From assembly GCF_024298885.1 (NCBI RefSeq), contig NZ_CP101166.1, forward strand, positions 3,781,149 to 3,845,148: a DNA stretch of 64,000 nucleotides, given 5' to 3'. This DNA comes from Haloglomus halophilum (GTDB lineage Archaea; Halobacteriota; Halobacteria; Halobacteriales; Haloarculaceae). The notes below the pieces were generated by a model. That model was given only the letters and a program-made list of their open reading frames with translations, ran no database searches and was not told the origin of the DNA. Positions 25,380-32,509 of the stretch are shown here, one piece after another. The position numbers and the translations under genes are program-made. Each line of letters begins with the position of its first letter. Positions within the stretch are counted from its first letter, which is position 1.

Positions 25380-26371
25380 ACGCCGACGACCTCCAGCGCA
25401 TCCCGGCACGCGCGCGCCACGCGCTCGGCGTCGGCCGCCGTGTTCAGCGTCGTATCCGTTCGGACGACCGGCCGGTCGAGGTCGGTGCCGTCCTCGTCGT
25501 CGAGGACGAACGCGTCGACGCCGGGATAGGCGTTCGCCACGCCCCGCGTGGAGGGCTCGTACCCGACCGCCGCCATGAGCTTCGCCGCCGGCCCGGAGAA
25601 CACCTGGTCCTCGACGAACGGCGAGACGGCGACCGTCGGCGTTCGGTCGAGCGCCTCGTGGAACGCGTCCATCGCGGTCATCGGGCCGATGCTCGTGACC
25701 GGGTTCGAGGGCCCAACGACGACCGGCTCGGTGAGCGCGGTCAGCACCTCGTCCGTCGGCTCGGCCGTCGTGGCGCCACGGAACTCGACGGACTCGACGG
25801 CCGGCTCCGCGCGCCGATGAACCCAGAACTCCTGGAAATGCATCGGCCCCTCCTCGGTGTGGACGATGCTCGCGACGGGGTCGTCGCTCATCGGCAGGAG
25901 CGTCCGTTCGAGGCCGAAGGCGTCGGCGAGACGCCCGGTGACCTCGGTGAGCGAGTGGCCCTCGTCGAGCAGCGAGGTGCGGGTGACGTGGACGGCGCGG
26001 TCGCGGTCGCCGATCTCCATGAACTCCGCGACCCCGGAGAACCGGCGCCAGGCCGCGATATCGCGGCCTGCGGTCTGGAGGTCGTCGGAGAGGTAGCGCG
26101 GACCGGCCTCGAACCCGGCCTCGGCGCCGAGTTCGCGGAGGCGGTCGTGAGTCGCGGTCGTGTCGCCCTCGATACCCCACCAGCGTTCGCGGTCGAGGAC
26201 GCCGCCCTCCAGGAAGAGGACGGTGTCGAGGTCCGGGCAGACGAGGTGCCCGCCCAGCTCGACATCGTCGCCGGTGTTGGCGACGACCGTCGTCTCCTCG
26301 GGTGGGAAGACGGCGTCCGCGCCGGCCAGCAGCTTCGGCGTGCCCGTGCCGCCGGCGAGGAAGGTGACCAT
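25376..26371 (-). CDS. cofD: 2-phospho-L-lactate transferase (CofD)
   Basis: 331 residues, normal for Cof[16 protein letters not shown] is the nucleotide-binding start, [27 protein letters not shown] and [22 protein letters not shown] are family hallmarks. CofD transfers the phospholactyl (or related) group to Fo to make F420-0, the precursor of the deazaflavin coenzyme F420, in the cytoplasm. It heads a leftward operon in which each gene overlaps the next by four bases, so F420-related or another coenzyme chemistry is the likely theme. It diverges from the HD protein gene. Confidence 0.94.
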   Translation of the reverse strand: MVTFLAGGTGTPKLLAGADAVFPPEETTVVANTGDDVELGGHLVCPDLDTVLFLEGGVLDRERWWGIEGDTTATHDRLRELGAEAGFEAGPRYLSDDLQTAGRDIAAWRRFSGVAEFMEIGDRDRAVHVTRTSLLDEGHSLTEVTGRLADAFGLERTLLPMSDDPVASIVHTEEGPMHFQEFWVHRRAEPAVESVEFRGATTAEPTDEVLTALTEPVVVGPSNPVTSIGPMTAMDAFHEALDRTPTVAVSPFVEDQVFSGPAAKLMAAVGYEPSTRGVANAYPGVDAFVLDDEDGTDLDRPVVRTDTTLNTAADAERVARACRDALEVVGV

Positions 26372-26471
26372 ACTCCCGGCTCGGGTGCGACCCGACTAAC
26401 GCGTTTCGCTCGCCGGAACGCGGCGACGGCCACGCGTAGCCTTTTGCCGTATCCCGCACAACGCACGGCCG

Positions 26472-27686
26472 ATGGTCACCATCAAGGACTCCGTCCACGA
26501 CCACATCGACATCGAGGGTGTGGCGGAGGCCCTGCTCGAGACGCCGCCCGTCCAGCGGCTCCGGCGCATCCGCCAACTCGGGACCGTCCAGCTGGTCTAC
26601 CCGTCGGCCAACCACACGCGCTTCGAGCACTCGCTCGGGGTGCTCCACCTCGCCGACCGGGCACTGGAGCACCTCTCCGTCGCCGGCCAGCAGGCCGAGC
26701 GCGTCCGGGCGGCCGCGCTCCTCCACGACATCGGTCACTCCCCGTACTCGCACAACACCGAGGACGTGGTGCAGCGGTACACGGGCCGCGCCCACGACGA
26801 CGTGGGGCCGCTCATCACCGAGGGGCCGGTCGCGCGCGTGCTGACCGAGTACGACCTGGACCCGGCGGAGGTCGCCGGCCTCGTTCGCGGCGAGGGGGAG
26901 CTGGGGCAGCTCGTCTCGGGCGAACTGGACGTCGACCGGATGGACTACCTCGTCCGGGATGCCCACCACACGGGCGTCCCGTACGGCACCATCGACCAGG
27001 CACGGCTCGTCCGTGAGCTCGCGCTGGTCGACGGCGAGCTCGCGCTCGACGAGGGGAACGTCCAGACCGCCGAATCCCTGCTCCTCGCCCGCGCGCTGAT
27101 GAATCCAACCGTCTACAACCACCACGCCGCCCGTGTCGGGAAGGCGATGCTCCGCCGCGGCGCAGAGCGCCTGCTCGAGAGCGGCGTCGCGCCCGAGGAG
27201 CTCCGCCGGATGGACGACTGGGCCTTCCACGTCGCGCTCCGGAACGAGGAGTCGACGGCCGCCATCGCCCACCGGCTCGACCGACGGGACCTGTTCAAGC
27301 GCGCGGTCTGGGCCGAGATCGTCGACGTGCCCGACGATCTGCTCGCGTCCGACCACTACGAGATACAGTCGCTGGAGGTCGACATCGCCGACCGGGCCGG
27401 GGTCGACCCGGACGCGGTCGTCGTCGACATCCCCGGCGAACCGCGGATGAAGGAGTCCACGACGAAGGTCGTCGTCAACGGCGAGGCCCGACGCCTGGAC
27501 CAGCAGTCGGCGCTCGTCGACGCGCTCCGGACGGCCCAGCGCGAGCAGTGGCGGATGGGTGTCTACTGCCCGGACGAACACACCGAGACCGTCGGGCCGG
27601 CCGCCGAGTCCGTCCTCGGCCTGGAGCTCGACGCGCTCGTGACGGATGTCCGAACGCGGATGCACGCGCGGCTGGACGACTTCTGA
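26472..27686 (+). CDS. HD-domain phosphohydrolase (SAMHD1/dGTPase-like)
   Basis: 404 residues. The HD motif set is complete: TRFEHSLGVLHLAD, ALLHDIGHSPYSHN (HD) and LDVDRMDYLVRDAHHTG (the distal Asp), the arrangement of the SAMHD1/dNTP triphosphohydrolase branch. Such enzymes remove triphosphate from dNTPs and tune nucleotide pools; that substrate is inferred. The start MVTIKDSVHDHI followed by PPVQRLRRIRQLG is the usual opening. The C-terminal ~100 residues (from IQSLEVDIADRAG) form a second domain of unclear role. It diverges from cofD with a 100-base gap. Confidence 0.88.
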   Translation: MVTIKDSVHDHIDIEGVAEALLETPPVQRLRRIRQLGTVQLVYPSANHTRFEHSLGVLHLADRALEHLSVAGQQAERVRAAALLHDIGHSPYSHNTEDVVQRYTGRAHDDVGPLITEGPVARVLTEYDLDPAEVAGLVRGEGELGQLVSGELDVDRMDYLVRDAHHTGVPYGTIDQARLVRELALVDGELALDEGNVQTAESLLLARALMNPTVYNHHAARVGKAMLRRGAERLLESGVAPEELRRMDDWAFHVALRNEESTAAIAHRLDRRDLFKRAVWAEIVDVPDDLLASDHYEIQSLEVDIADRAGVDPDAVVVDIPGEPRMKESTTKVVVNGEARRLDQQSALVDALRTAQREQWRMGVYCPDEHTETVGPAAESVLGLELDALVTDVRTRMHARLDDF

Positions 27687-27776
27687 CCGCGGTCATCGCC
27701 GTCGTCGCGAACCAGCGTGTGACGCCGGCGCGGCACCTCGGACCGCTTTTACGCGGCGACCGCCTACCCGGAGTGA

Positions 27777-28670
27777 ATGGCCGACGACGCGGATACGGGG
27801 TACGTCTGTACCCAGTGCGGTCGCCAGCACCCGACGGACATGTCGACCTGCGAGTGCGGGTCGGCCTCGTTCCGGCCGGTGACAGAGCGGCTCACCCGGG
27901 AGTGTACCGAGTGCGGGACGCTCGTGGCGAGAGGCATCGAGAGCTGTCCGGAGTGTGGGTTCCGGTCGTTCGAACCCCTCGACGCGGGCCCGACCGCCGG
28001 CGAGGTCGCCACGGGATACAAGGAATGGCAGTGCACGGAGTGTGGCCGCTCGCACCAGCGGAACAACCCACCCTGCAAGCGCTGTGGCAACGGCACCTTC
28101 GAGCGGGTCGACGTCGATGCGGACGAGGTGACACCGACGGAGTTCGTCGACGGCCGCTGGTACGAACTCGACCGGCCCACCATCGGGCTGGCGCTCGTCG
28201 CCGTCCTCCTGGTGGGCATCGTCGGTGCCGGGCTCCTCGGCGTCGGTCCCCTGGCGCCCGACCCGCCGTGGACCGCGACCGTCGACGAGTCCGCGCTCGA
28301 ATCGGCCGTCGCCCAGGACCTGGACGACGCCCGCGAGGAGAACGGGGCCGCCCCGCTGGGGTCGGATGCCGACCTCGACGATGCCGCGGACGCACGTGCA
28401 ACGGCCCTCGCGTCCGGTGACGGCGGTGCCGCTATCGCCGACCGCGTGAGCAAATGCGACGCCACCGGCGGAGAGGTGACAGCGACCGGTGACCAGCGCC
28501 CGCCGGGCGACGGCGGCGACCCGACGACGGCCGAACTCTCCAGTGCCGTCGTCTCCACGCTCCTGTCGGGCGACAGCGGTGACCCGTTCCTCGACCCGTC
28601 TGCCTCCCGTGTCGGCGTGGGGGTCGCGAGCGACGGCGGCCGGCTGGCCGTCGTGGTCGCGGTCTGCTGA
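27777..28670 (+). CDS. Triple zinc-ribbon membrane protein with short CAP-like domain
   Basis: 297 residues. Three zinc ribbons come first: Cys11/14/25/27, Cys43/46/57/60 and Cys86/89/100/103. One transmembrane helix follows (about 133-157), then an external part with LESAVAQDLDDAREENGAAPL, the usual opening of CAP/SCP domains, but with only about 110 residues after it and lacking the full CAP core. The topology puts the ribbons in the cytoplasm and the CAP-like part outside. Function unknown; the domain seems shortened rather than broken, as the frame is intact. It precedes the oxidase-side membrane operon by 88 bases. Confidence 0.78.
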   Translation: MADDADTGYVCTQCGRQHPTDMSTCECGSASFRPVTERLTRECTECGTLVARGIESCPECGFRSFEPLDAGPTAGEVATGYKEWQCTECGRSHQRNNPPCKRCGNGTFERVDVDADEVTPTEFVDGRWYELDRPTIGLALVAVLLVGIVGAGLLGVGPLAPDPPWTATVDESALESAVAQDLDDAREENGAAPLGSDADLDDAADARATALASGDGGAAIADRVSKCDATGGEVTATGDQRPPGDGGDPTTAELSSAVVSTLLSGDSGDPFLDPSASRVGVGVASDGGRLAVVVAVC

Positions 28671-28758
28671 GGGGGCACAACGACCGGGCTTACCACCTGC
28701 CAGCGCCGGTGCCTTTTTGAGCTAGCCCGGGTGAACGAGTACCAAGTGAGACGCACAC

Positions 28759-29199
28759 ATGGCACAGGCAGGACTACTCGCGAGCACCGTCCTCATGGGC
28801 GTGCTCACCGCAGGGCTCGTGATACTGATGGCGAACGGCCGCAGGTGGCGGAGCTACTCGCCGACCGCGCTCCCCGCGACCCGAGCGAGCGGAGAGCCGA
28901 TGTCCGAACGGCCGGGGATGCTCGCGCTGGGGTTCATCGCCATCGTCTTCGTCGTCGGCGGGGCCGTCGTCCTGCTGGCCGGCGGCCTGACGACGATGGG
29001 GACCTCCGCGCCGTCCATCGACATGGCGGTGGCCGTCTCGGCCCTCCTCGGCCTGCTCCTGGCGGGGTTCGCGGTCGTCGGCTCGTACTCGACGGCCCGC
29101 TCGCACGGCGCCGGCTACGCGCAAGCACTGCTGGTCGGCCTCTGGGCACTCGGCCTCCTGTTCGTGCTCTCGGTGGCCGCCAAGCTGTTCCTCGGTTGA
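28759..29199 (+). CDS. Four-helix membrane protein
   Basis: 146 residues: a start MAQAGLLASTVLMGVLTAGLVILMANG, then two helices near 57-77 and 89-110, and a last helix near 122-144. No catalytic motif is visible. It is the first of four rightward genes packed closely (4-base gap, then a GTGA overlap, then 7 bases), and the four end just before the convergent cytochrome oxidase cluster. A role in respiratory complex assembly or electron transfer is inference from the neighbourhood. Confidence 0.7.
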   Translation: MAQAGLLASTVLMGVLTAGLVILMANGRRWRSYSPTALPATRASGEPMSERPGMLALGFIAIVFVVGGAVVLLAGGLTTMGTSAPSIDMAVAVSALLGLLLAGFAVVGSYSTARSHGAGYAQALLVGLWALGLLFVLSVAAKLFLG

Positions 29200-29203
29200 C
29201 CTG

Positions 29204-29893
29204 ATGTCGACGCGTACCCTCGAGTTCAGGCCCGGCAGCGAGGAGTGGTGGCTCGCCAGCCTCCTCGCCGCCGAACTGCTCGCGCTCGTCGCCTACTTCG
29301 GCCTCACCGACGCCGGCATCACCGGCCCCCGGTACGTCCTCTACCCGCTGGTGTGGATCACAGTCGGTGTCTGGGCGGTCCTCCGGACCTCGCCCCCTGT
29401 CGCGAACGAGCGGGCGCGCTGGGTCGCGGGCGGCGTGGCCGCCGGCTACGTCCTCGTGCTCGCGTTCCTGACCGGGCTGCTGGCCATCTACCTCTCCAGC
29501 GGCGCCGGGGGATCGCACGGCCACTCGCACGTCCACGGGCTGCAGGTGACGATGACCTCGCCCGGCTGGGGCCCGCGCATCTCGTACGTGAGCCACGCGT
29601 TCCACGTCTACTTCGTCCCCTTCCGGGTCATCGGCTACCTCGCGCTGGGGTATCTGGTGTACGCGACGCTGCTCGATGCGACGAGAGTCGCGCTCTCGGG
29701 GGTCGTCGGCATCGCGACCTGCCTCAGCTGTGCGTTCCCGCTGGTCGCGTCCGCCCTCGGCGGTCTCGGTGGCGCGGCGGTGATGGGCGGGCTCGCGCCC
29801 TACTCGCTCGATATCTCGACAGCCGCGTTCCTCGTCGCGGTCGGGCTGCTGACGTGGCGTCCCGGCCACAGGGGGGGCCACAGCGCACCGTGA
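29204..29893 (+). CDS. Membrane protein with His-rich loop (DUF7546-like)
   Basis: 229 residues with about seven hydrophobic segments. A His/Gly-rich loop GGSHGHSHVHG after residue 100 and HAFHVYFVPF further on could bind a metal such as copper; that is inference. IATCLSCAFPL has a CxxC-type pair in a membrane segment. It resembles the haloarchaeal family found beside cytochrome oxidase genes, from memory. It overlaps the next gene (GTGA), so the two products may form a unit. Confidence 0.72.
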   Translation: MSTRTLEFRPGSEEWWLASLLAAELLALVAYFGLTDAGITGPRYVLYPLVWITVGVWAVLRTSPPVANERARWVAGGVAAGYVLVLAFLTGLLAIYLSSGAGGSHGHSHVHGLQVTMTSPGWGPRISYVSHAFHVYFVPFRVIGYLALGYLVYATLLDATRVALSGVVGIATCLSCAFPLVASALGGLGGAAVMGGLAPYSLDISTAAFLVAVGLLTWRPGHRGGHSAP

Positions 29894-31275
29894 CGGGACC
29901 ACCGACGCCGGGCGAGCGTGGCACCCGGCTGGACCGCCTCATCGTCGTACTGGCCGCCTGCCCACTCCTCGCCGGCACGGCCGCGGCCCACGTCGGCGCG
30001 CTCGGCGGCGCCGGCACCCCACAGCCGGTTCCCTTCTGGCTCGTCGCGCTGACGGGCGGCGGCCTCGTCGGCGGCTCCTTCCTGTTCACCAGCCTGATGA
30101 CCGACCACGAGACCATCCGGTCGGTGAACGCCAGCCGGCTCCGGATGCGGTCAGTCGCGGCGTTCGCGCGGACGGTCCGCCGTGGCGCTCGCGCCCTCGG
30201 CGTCCTCGGCCTGCTCGCGGTGCTGGCCGTCGCGCTCGTGGGCCCGGCCGGGTCGACCAACGCGGCAGTCCTCGTCGTCTGGGTGGGCTGGTGGGCCGGC
30301 TACACCGCGACGACGTACCTCGTCGGGAACAGCTGGCCGGCGCTCAACCCGTGGCGGACCCTCACCGAACTGATACCCGCGACCGAACGCGACCTCCCGG
30401 ACGTGGGGGCGTGGCCCGCCACCGTCGGCCTGCTCGGGCTGGTGTGGCTGGAGGTCGTCAGCCCGGTCGCCTCGGACCCACGCTTCCTGGCGCTGGTCGT
30501 CCTCGGATACACCGTGGTCACGCTCGCGGGGGGCGCCAGATTCGGGGACGCGTGGTTCGAGCGCGTCGACCCCGTCGCCCGTGTCTTCCGTCTGTACGGC
30601 TGGCTGGCGCCGGTCCAGCGGACGGCCGACGGGCTGGCGCTTCGGGTCCCCGGCGGCACCCTCCCGGAGCGCGAACTGGCGGACCGCTCCGAGGTGGCGT
30701 TCGTCGTCGCCCTGCTCTGGGTGACGACCTTCGACGGCCTCGTGTCCACGCCCGCGTGGAACGGGCTGGTCGGGTCAGTCGTCGACCTCGGCGTCCCGGC
30801 GCCGCTGGTCTACCTCGCCGCCACCCTCGCCGGCTTCGGCGTCTTCCTCGGCGGCTATCGACTGGCGTCACGCTACGCCCGCCGGACCGCCGCGACCTAC
30901 GTCTCGGCGGTGGCCATCGAGCGCCGGTTCGCCCCCGCGCTGCTCCCCATCGCCGCCGGCTACCACCTCGCGCACTACCTGGGCTACGTGGTCGGCCTGT
31001 CGCCGGCGCTGGCGACGGCCGTCACGAACCCGCTGACCTCCCCTGCGCTCCAGGCGGTGGTACTGCCGGGCTGGTTCGGCGGCATCGCCCTGGCGCTGGT
31101 CGTCGTCGCACACCTCGTCGCGGTGTGGGTCGCCCACGCCATCGCGTTCGACCTGTTCCCGGGGCGGCTCCAGCCCATCCGCAGCCAGTACCCGTTCGTC
31201 GTCGTGATGGTCGCCTACACCGCGACCAGCATGTGGATCGTCTCGCAACCGTTCGCCCGCCCGCTCGCCGTCTGA
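29890..31275 (+). CDS. Large multi-pass membrane protein next to oxidase genes
   Basis: 461 residues from a GTG that overlaps the preceding stop. About 11-12 hydrophobic segments are visible, and the first (RLIVVLAACPLLAGTAAAHV) may be a signal-like helix. Conserved-looking features include NSWPALNPWRTLTELIP, HLAHYLGYV and a His-bearing helix ILVVVAHLVAVWVAHAIAFDLF. No known transporter signature. It lies in the four-gene operon facing the cytochrome oxidase cluster; a role in haem or copper delivery is possible but unproven. Upstream frame is the shadow of the previous gene. Confidence 0.72.
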   Translation: MTGPPTPGERGTRLDRLIVVLAACPLLAGTAAAHVGALGGAGTPQPVPFWLVALTGGGLVGGSFLFTSLMTDHETIRSVNASRLRMRSVAAFARTVRRGARALGVLGLLAVLAVALVGPAGSTNAAVLVVWVGWWAGYTATTYLVGNSWPALNPWRTLTELIPATERDLPDVGAWPATVGLLGLVWLEVVSPVASDPRFLALVVLGYTVVTLAGGARFGDAWFERVDPVARVFRLYGWLAPVQRTADGLALRVPGGTLPERELADRSEVAFVVALLWVTTFDGLVSTPAWNGLVGSVVDLGVPAPLVYLAATLAGFGVFLGGYRLASRYARRTAATYVSAVAIERRFAPALLPIAAGYHLAHYLGYVVGLSPALATAVTNPLTSPALQAVVLPGWFGGIALALVVVAHLVAVWVAHAIAFDLFPGRLQPIRSQYPFVVVMVAYTATSMWIVSQPFARPLAV

Positions 31276-31282
31276 CCCGACA

Positions 31283-31612
31283 ATGTCACCAGCATCGACC
31301 GTCCCACACGACACCGCCTCGCACGACCCACCGCCGGAGTCGGACCACCACCACCCCGAGACCACCGTGCCGGCCGGCGCCGAGGCCGACCGCTGTCCGT
31401 ACTGCGACCACCCCTTCCGCGACGCGACGCGGCTCGCGCTGCACGTCGGAGAGCGACACGGCGATGCGTGTACGGACGCCGAGCGGACGGCCTACGAGTC
31501 GGCCCGCGACGAGGAGGGTGACGAGCTGTTCATGTACCACCTCCGTGTCATCGCGGCGCTGGGCGTGCTGTACGCGGTGCTGGTGCTCGTCTACATGATC
31601 GTCCTCGCCTGA
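31283..31612 (+). CDS. C2H2-type zinc finger protein with C-terminal membrane helix
   Basis: 109 residues. The N-terminus is polar and His/Pro-rich; a finger DRCPYCDHPFRDATRLALHVGERHG (CxxC...HxxxxH) follows, and a hydrophobic helix RVIAALGVLYAVLVLVYMIVLA ends it. Such tail-anchored zinc-finger proteins are common beside haloarchaeal oxidase genes; the role is unknown. It is the last gene of the rightward operon and ends 8 bases from the convergent small membrane gene. Confidence 0.72.
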   Translation: MSPASTVPHDTASHDPPPESDHHHPETTVPAGAEADRCPYCDHPFRDATRLALHVGERHGDACTDAERTAYESARDEEGDELFMYHLRVIAALGVLYAVLVLVYMIVLA

Positions 31613-31620
31613 CCCACGCC

Positions 31621-31875
31621 TCAGGGCTCGGGCGGTGCCGATTCGTCGCCTGCTCGCTCCGGCGCGGGCTCCTCCTCGGGGTTGGTGGCCGCGGCCGCCG
31701 CGACGAGCACGAAGGTGACGAGGAAGGTGACCCCACCCATCGCCAGCGCCAGTGGAATCGTCGGTGGGGCGTTCACCGAGCGGCCGGCGGCCAGCGCGAC
31801 GCCGACGCCGGTCGGAAGCGAGAACAACAGTGCCCAGAACACCCCCTCGGCGTCGAGCGTCCCGGGGAGGTTCAT
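31621..31875 (-). CDS. Two-helix membrane protein of the oxidase cluster
   Basis: 84 residues from ATG 31875 with two hydrophobic segments (about 11-32 and 40-63) and an acidic, Pro-rich tail ATNPEEEPAPERAGDESAPPEP. Position at the end of the leftward cox cluster suggests an accessory subunit or assembly factor, but no motif supports that. The longer frame would start within the next gene, with many Cys and Arg, so the shorter start is preferred. Confidence 0.65.
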   Translation of the reverse strand: MNLPGTLDAEGVFWALLFSLPTGVGVALAAGRSVNAPPTIPLALAMGGVTFLVTFVLVAAAAATNPEEEPAPERAGDESAPPEP

Positions 31876-31921
31876 CGGTGCACCTCGGGGTCGGAGGCGG
31901 ACCGACCCGCAGTCCGAGCGC

Positions 31922-32185
31922 TCACAGCAGCGAGGCACACGCCCGGCAGAAGCGGTACCCCTCCTCGTTCACCGTCCCGCAGGTCGGGCATCTTGCGCCG
32001 TCCGTGGCTCCCGCGGTCGCGGGGTCCGGCCGCCGCCACTGCTTCGGGGTGCCTGCGTCCCCCGAGGCGACCGGTGGCAGCTCGGACTCGTCGGCCGCGA
32101 CGTACTTCGAGAGGTACAGCACCAGCGGTACCTGGACCGCCGGGATGAGTACCAGCGCCGCGACGAGCCACGGTGAGACGCCCAT
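31922..32185 (-). CDS. Membrane protein with zinc ribbon (DUF7577-like)
   Basis: 87 residues. One N-terminal helix (SPWLVAALVLIPAVQVPLVLYLS), a polar linker, then a zinc ribbon CPTCGTVNEEGYRFCRAC (CxxC...CxxC). The architecture is like the small haloarchaeal DUF7577 proteins, from memory. It lies between the subunit IV gene (6-base gap) and the two-helix gene in the cox cluster. A structural or assembly role is possible. Confidence 0.72.
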   Translation of the reverse strand: MGVSPWLVAALVLIPAVQVPLVLYLSKYVAADESELPPVASGDAGTPKQWRRPDPATAGATDGARCPTCGTVNEEGYRFCRACASLL

Positions 32186-32191
32186 GTCCGC

Positions 32192-32464
32192 TCACGTGAT
32201 GGAGTAGGAGGCGGCGATGGTTAATGCCAGCGCCGCCAGCAGGCCCATCCCCATCAGGTAGCTGAGCGAGCGCTGCTCCCAGCGGAGATGCTGGTAGTAG
32301 GCCGCGACGATGACGGCCTTGACGAGCGACAGCACGAGGATGGCGCCCACGGCCGGCCAGTAGGTGCCCGGCTCCAGCAGGCCCGCGTACTCGACGCCGA
32401 CCTGGACTGTCGCCCCGACGAACAGTACCACGTAGATCCACGTGTACAGTTTTGCATGTGACAT
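32192..32464 (-). CDS. Cytochrome c oxidase subunit IV-like protein
   Basis: 90 residues with three transmembrane helices: KLYTWIYVVLFVGATVQVGVEY, YWPAVGAILVLSLVKAVIVAAYYQHLRWE and YLMGMGLLAALALTIAASY. The central LVKAVIVAAYYQHLRWE is the hallmark of the caa3-type prokaryotic subunit IV family. It stabilises the oxidase. Next to the subunit I+III gene on the same strand, after a 45-base T-rich (plus-strand) gap. Confidence 0.85.
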   Translation of the reverse strand: MSHAKLYTWIYVVLFVGATVQVGVEYAGLLEPGTYWPAVGAILVLSLVKAVIVAAYYQHLRWEQRSLSYLMGMGLLAALALTIAASYSIT

Positions 32465-32509
32465 GTGTTTTATATTTTTGTTTTGGTATTTGTGTGGCTG
32501 TTTTCTCGG
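32465..32509. other. AT-rich spacer inside the oxidase operon
   Basis: About 45 bases that are unusually AT-rich for this genome, with a run of T and TA on the plus strand (A-rich in the mRNA of the leftward operon). It abuts the start of the subunit IV gene. It may aid ribosome access by lacking structure, or hold an internal promoter. Confidence 0.5.

Noticed and set aside
24528..27665. A 1045-residue minus-strand frame
   Set aside because: Most of it is the reverse of the HD protein and cofD in a wrong frame. Only its last part is real, as the Dus-like gene from 25379.
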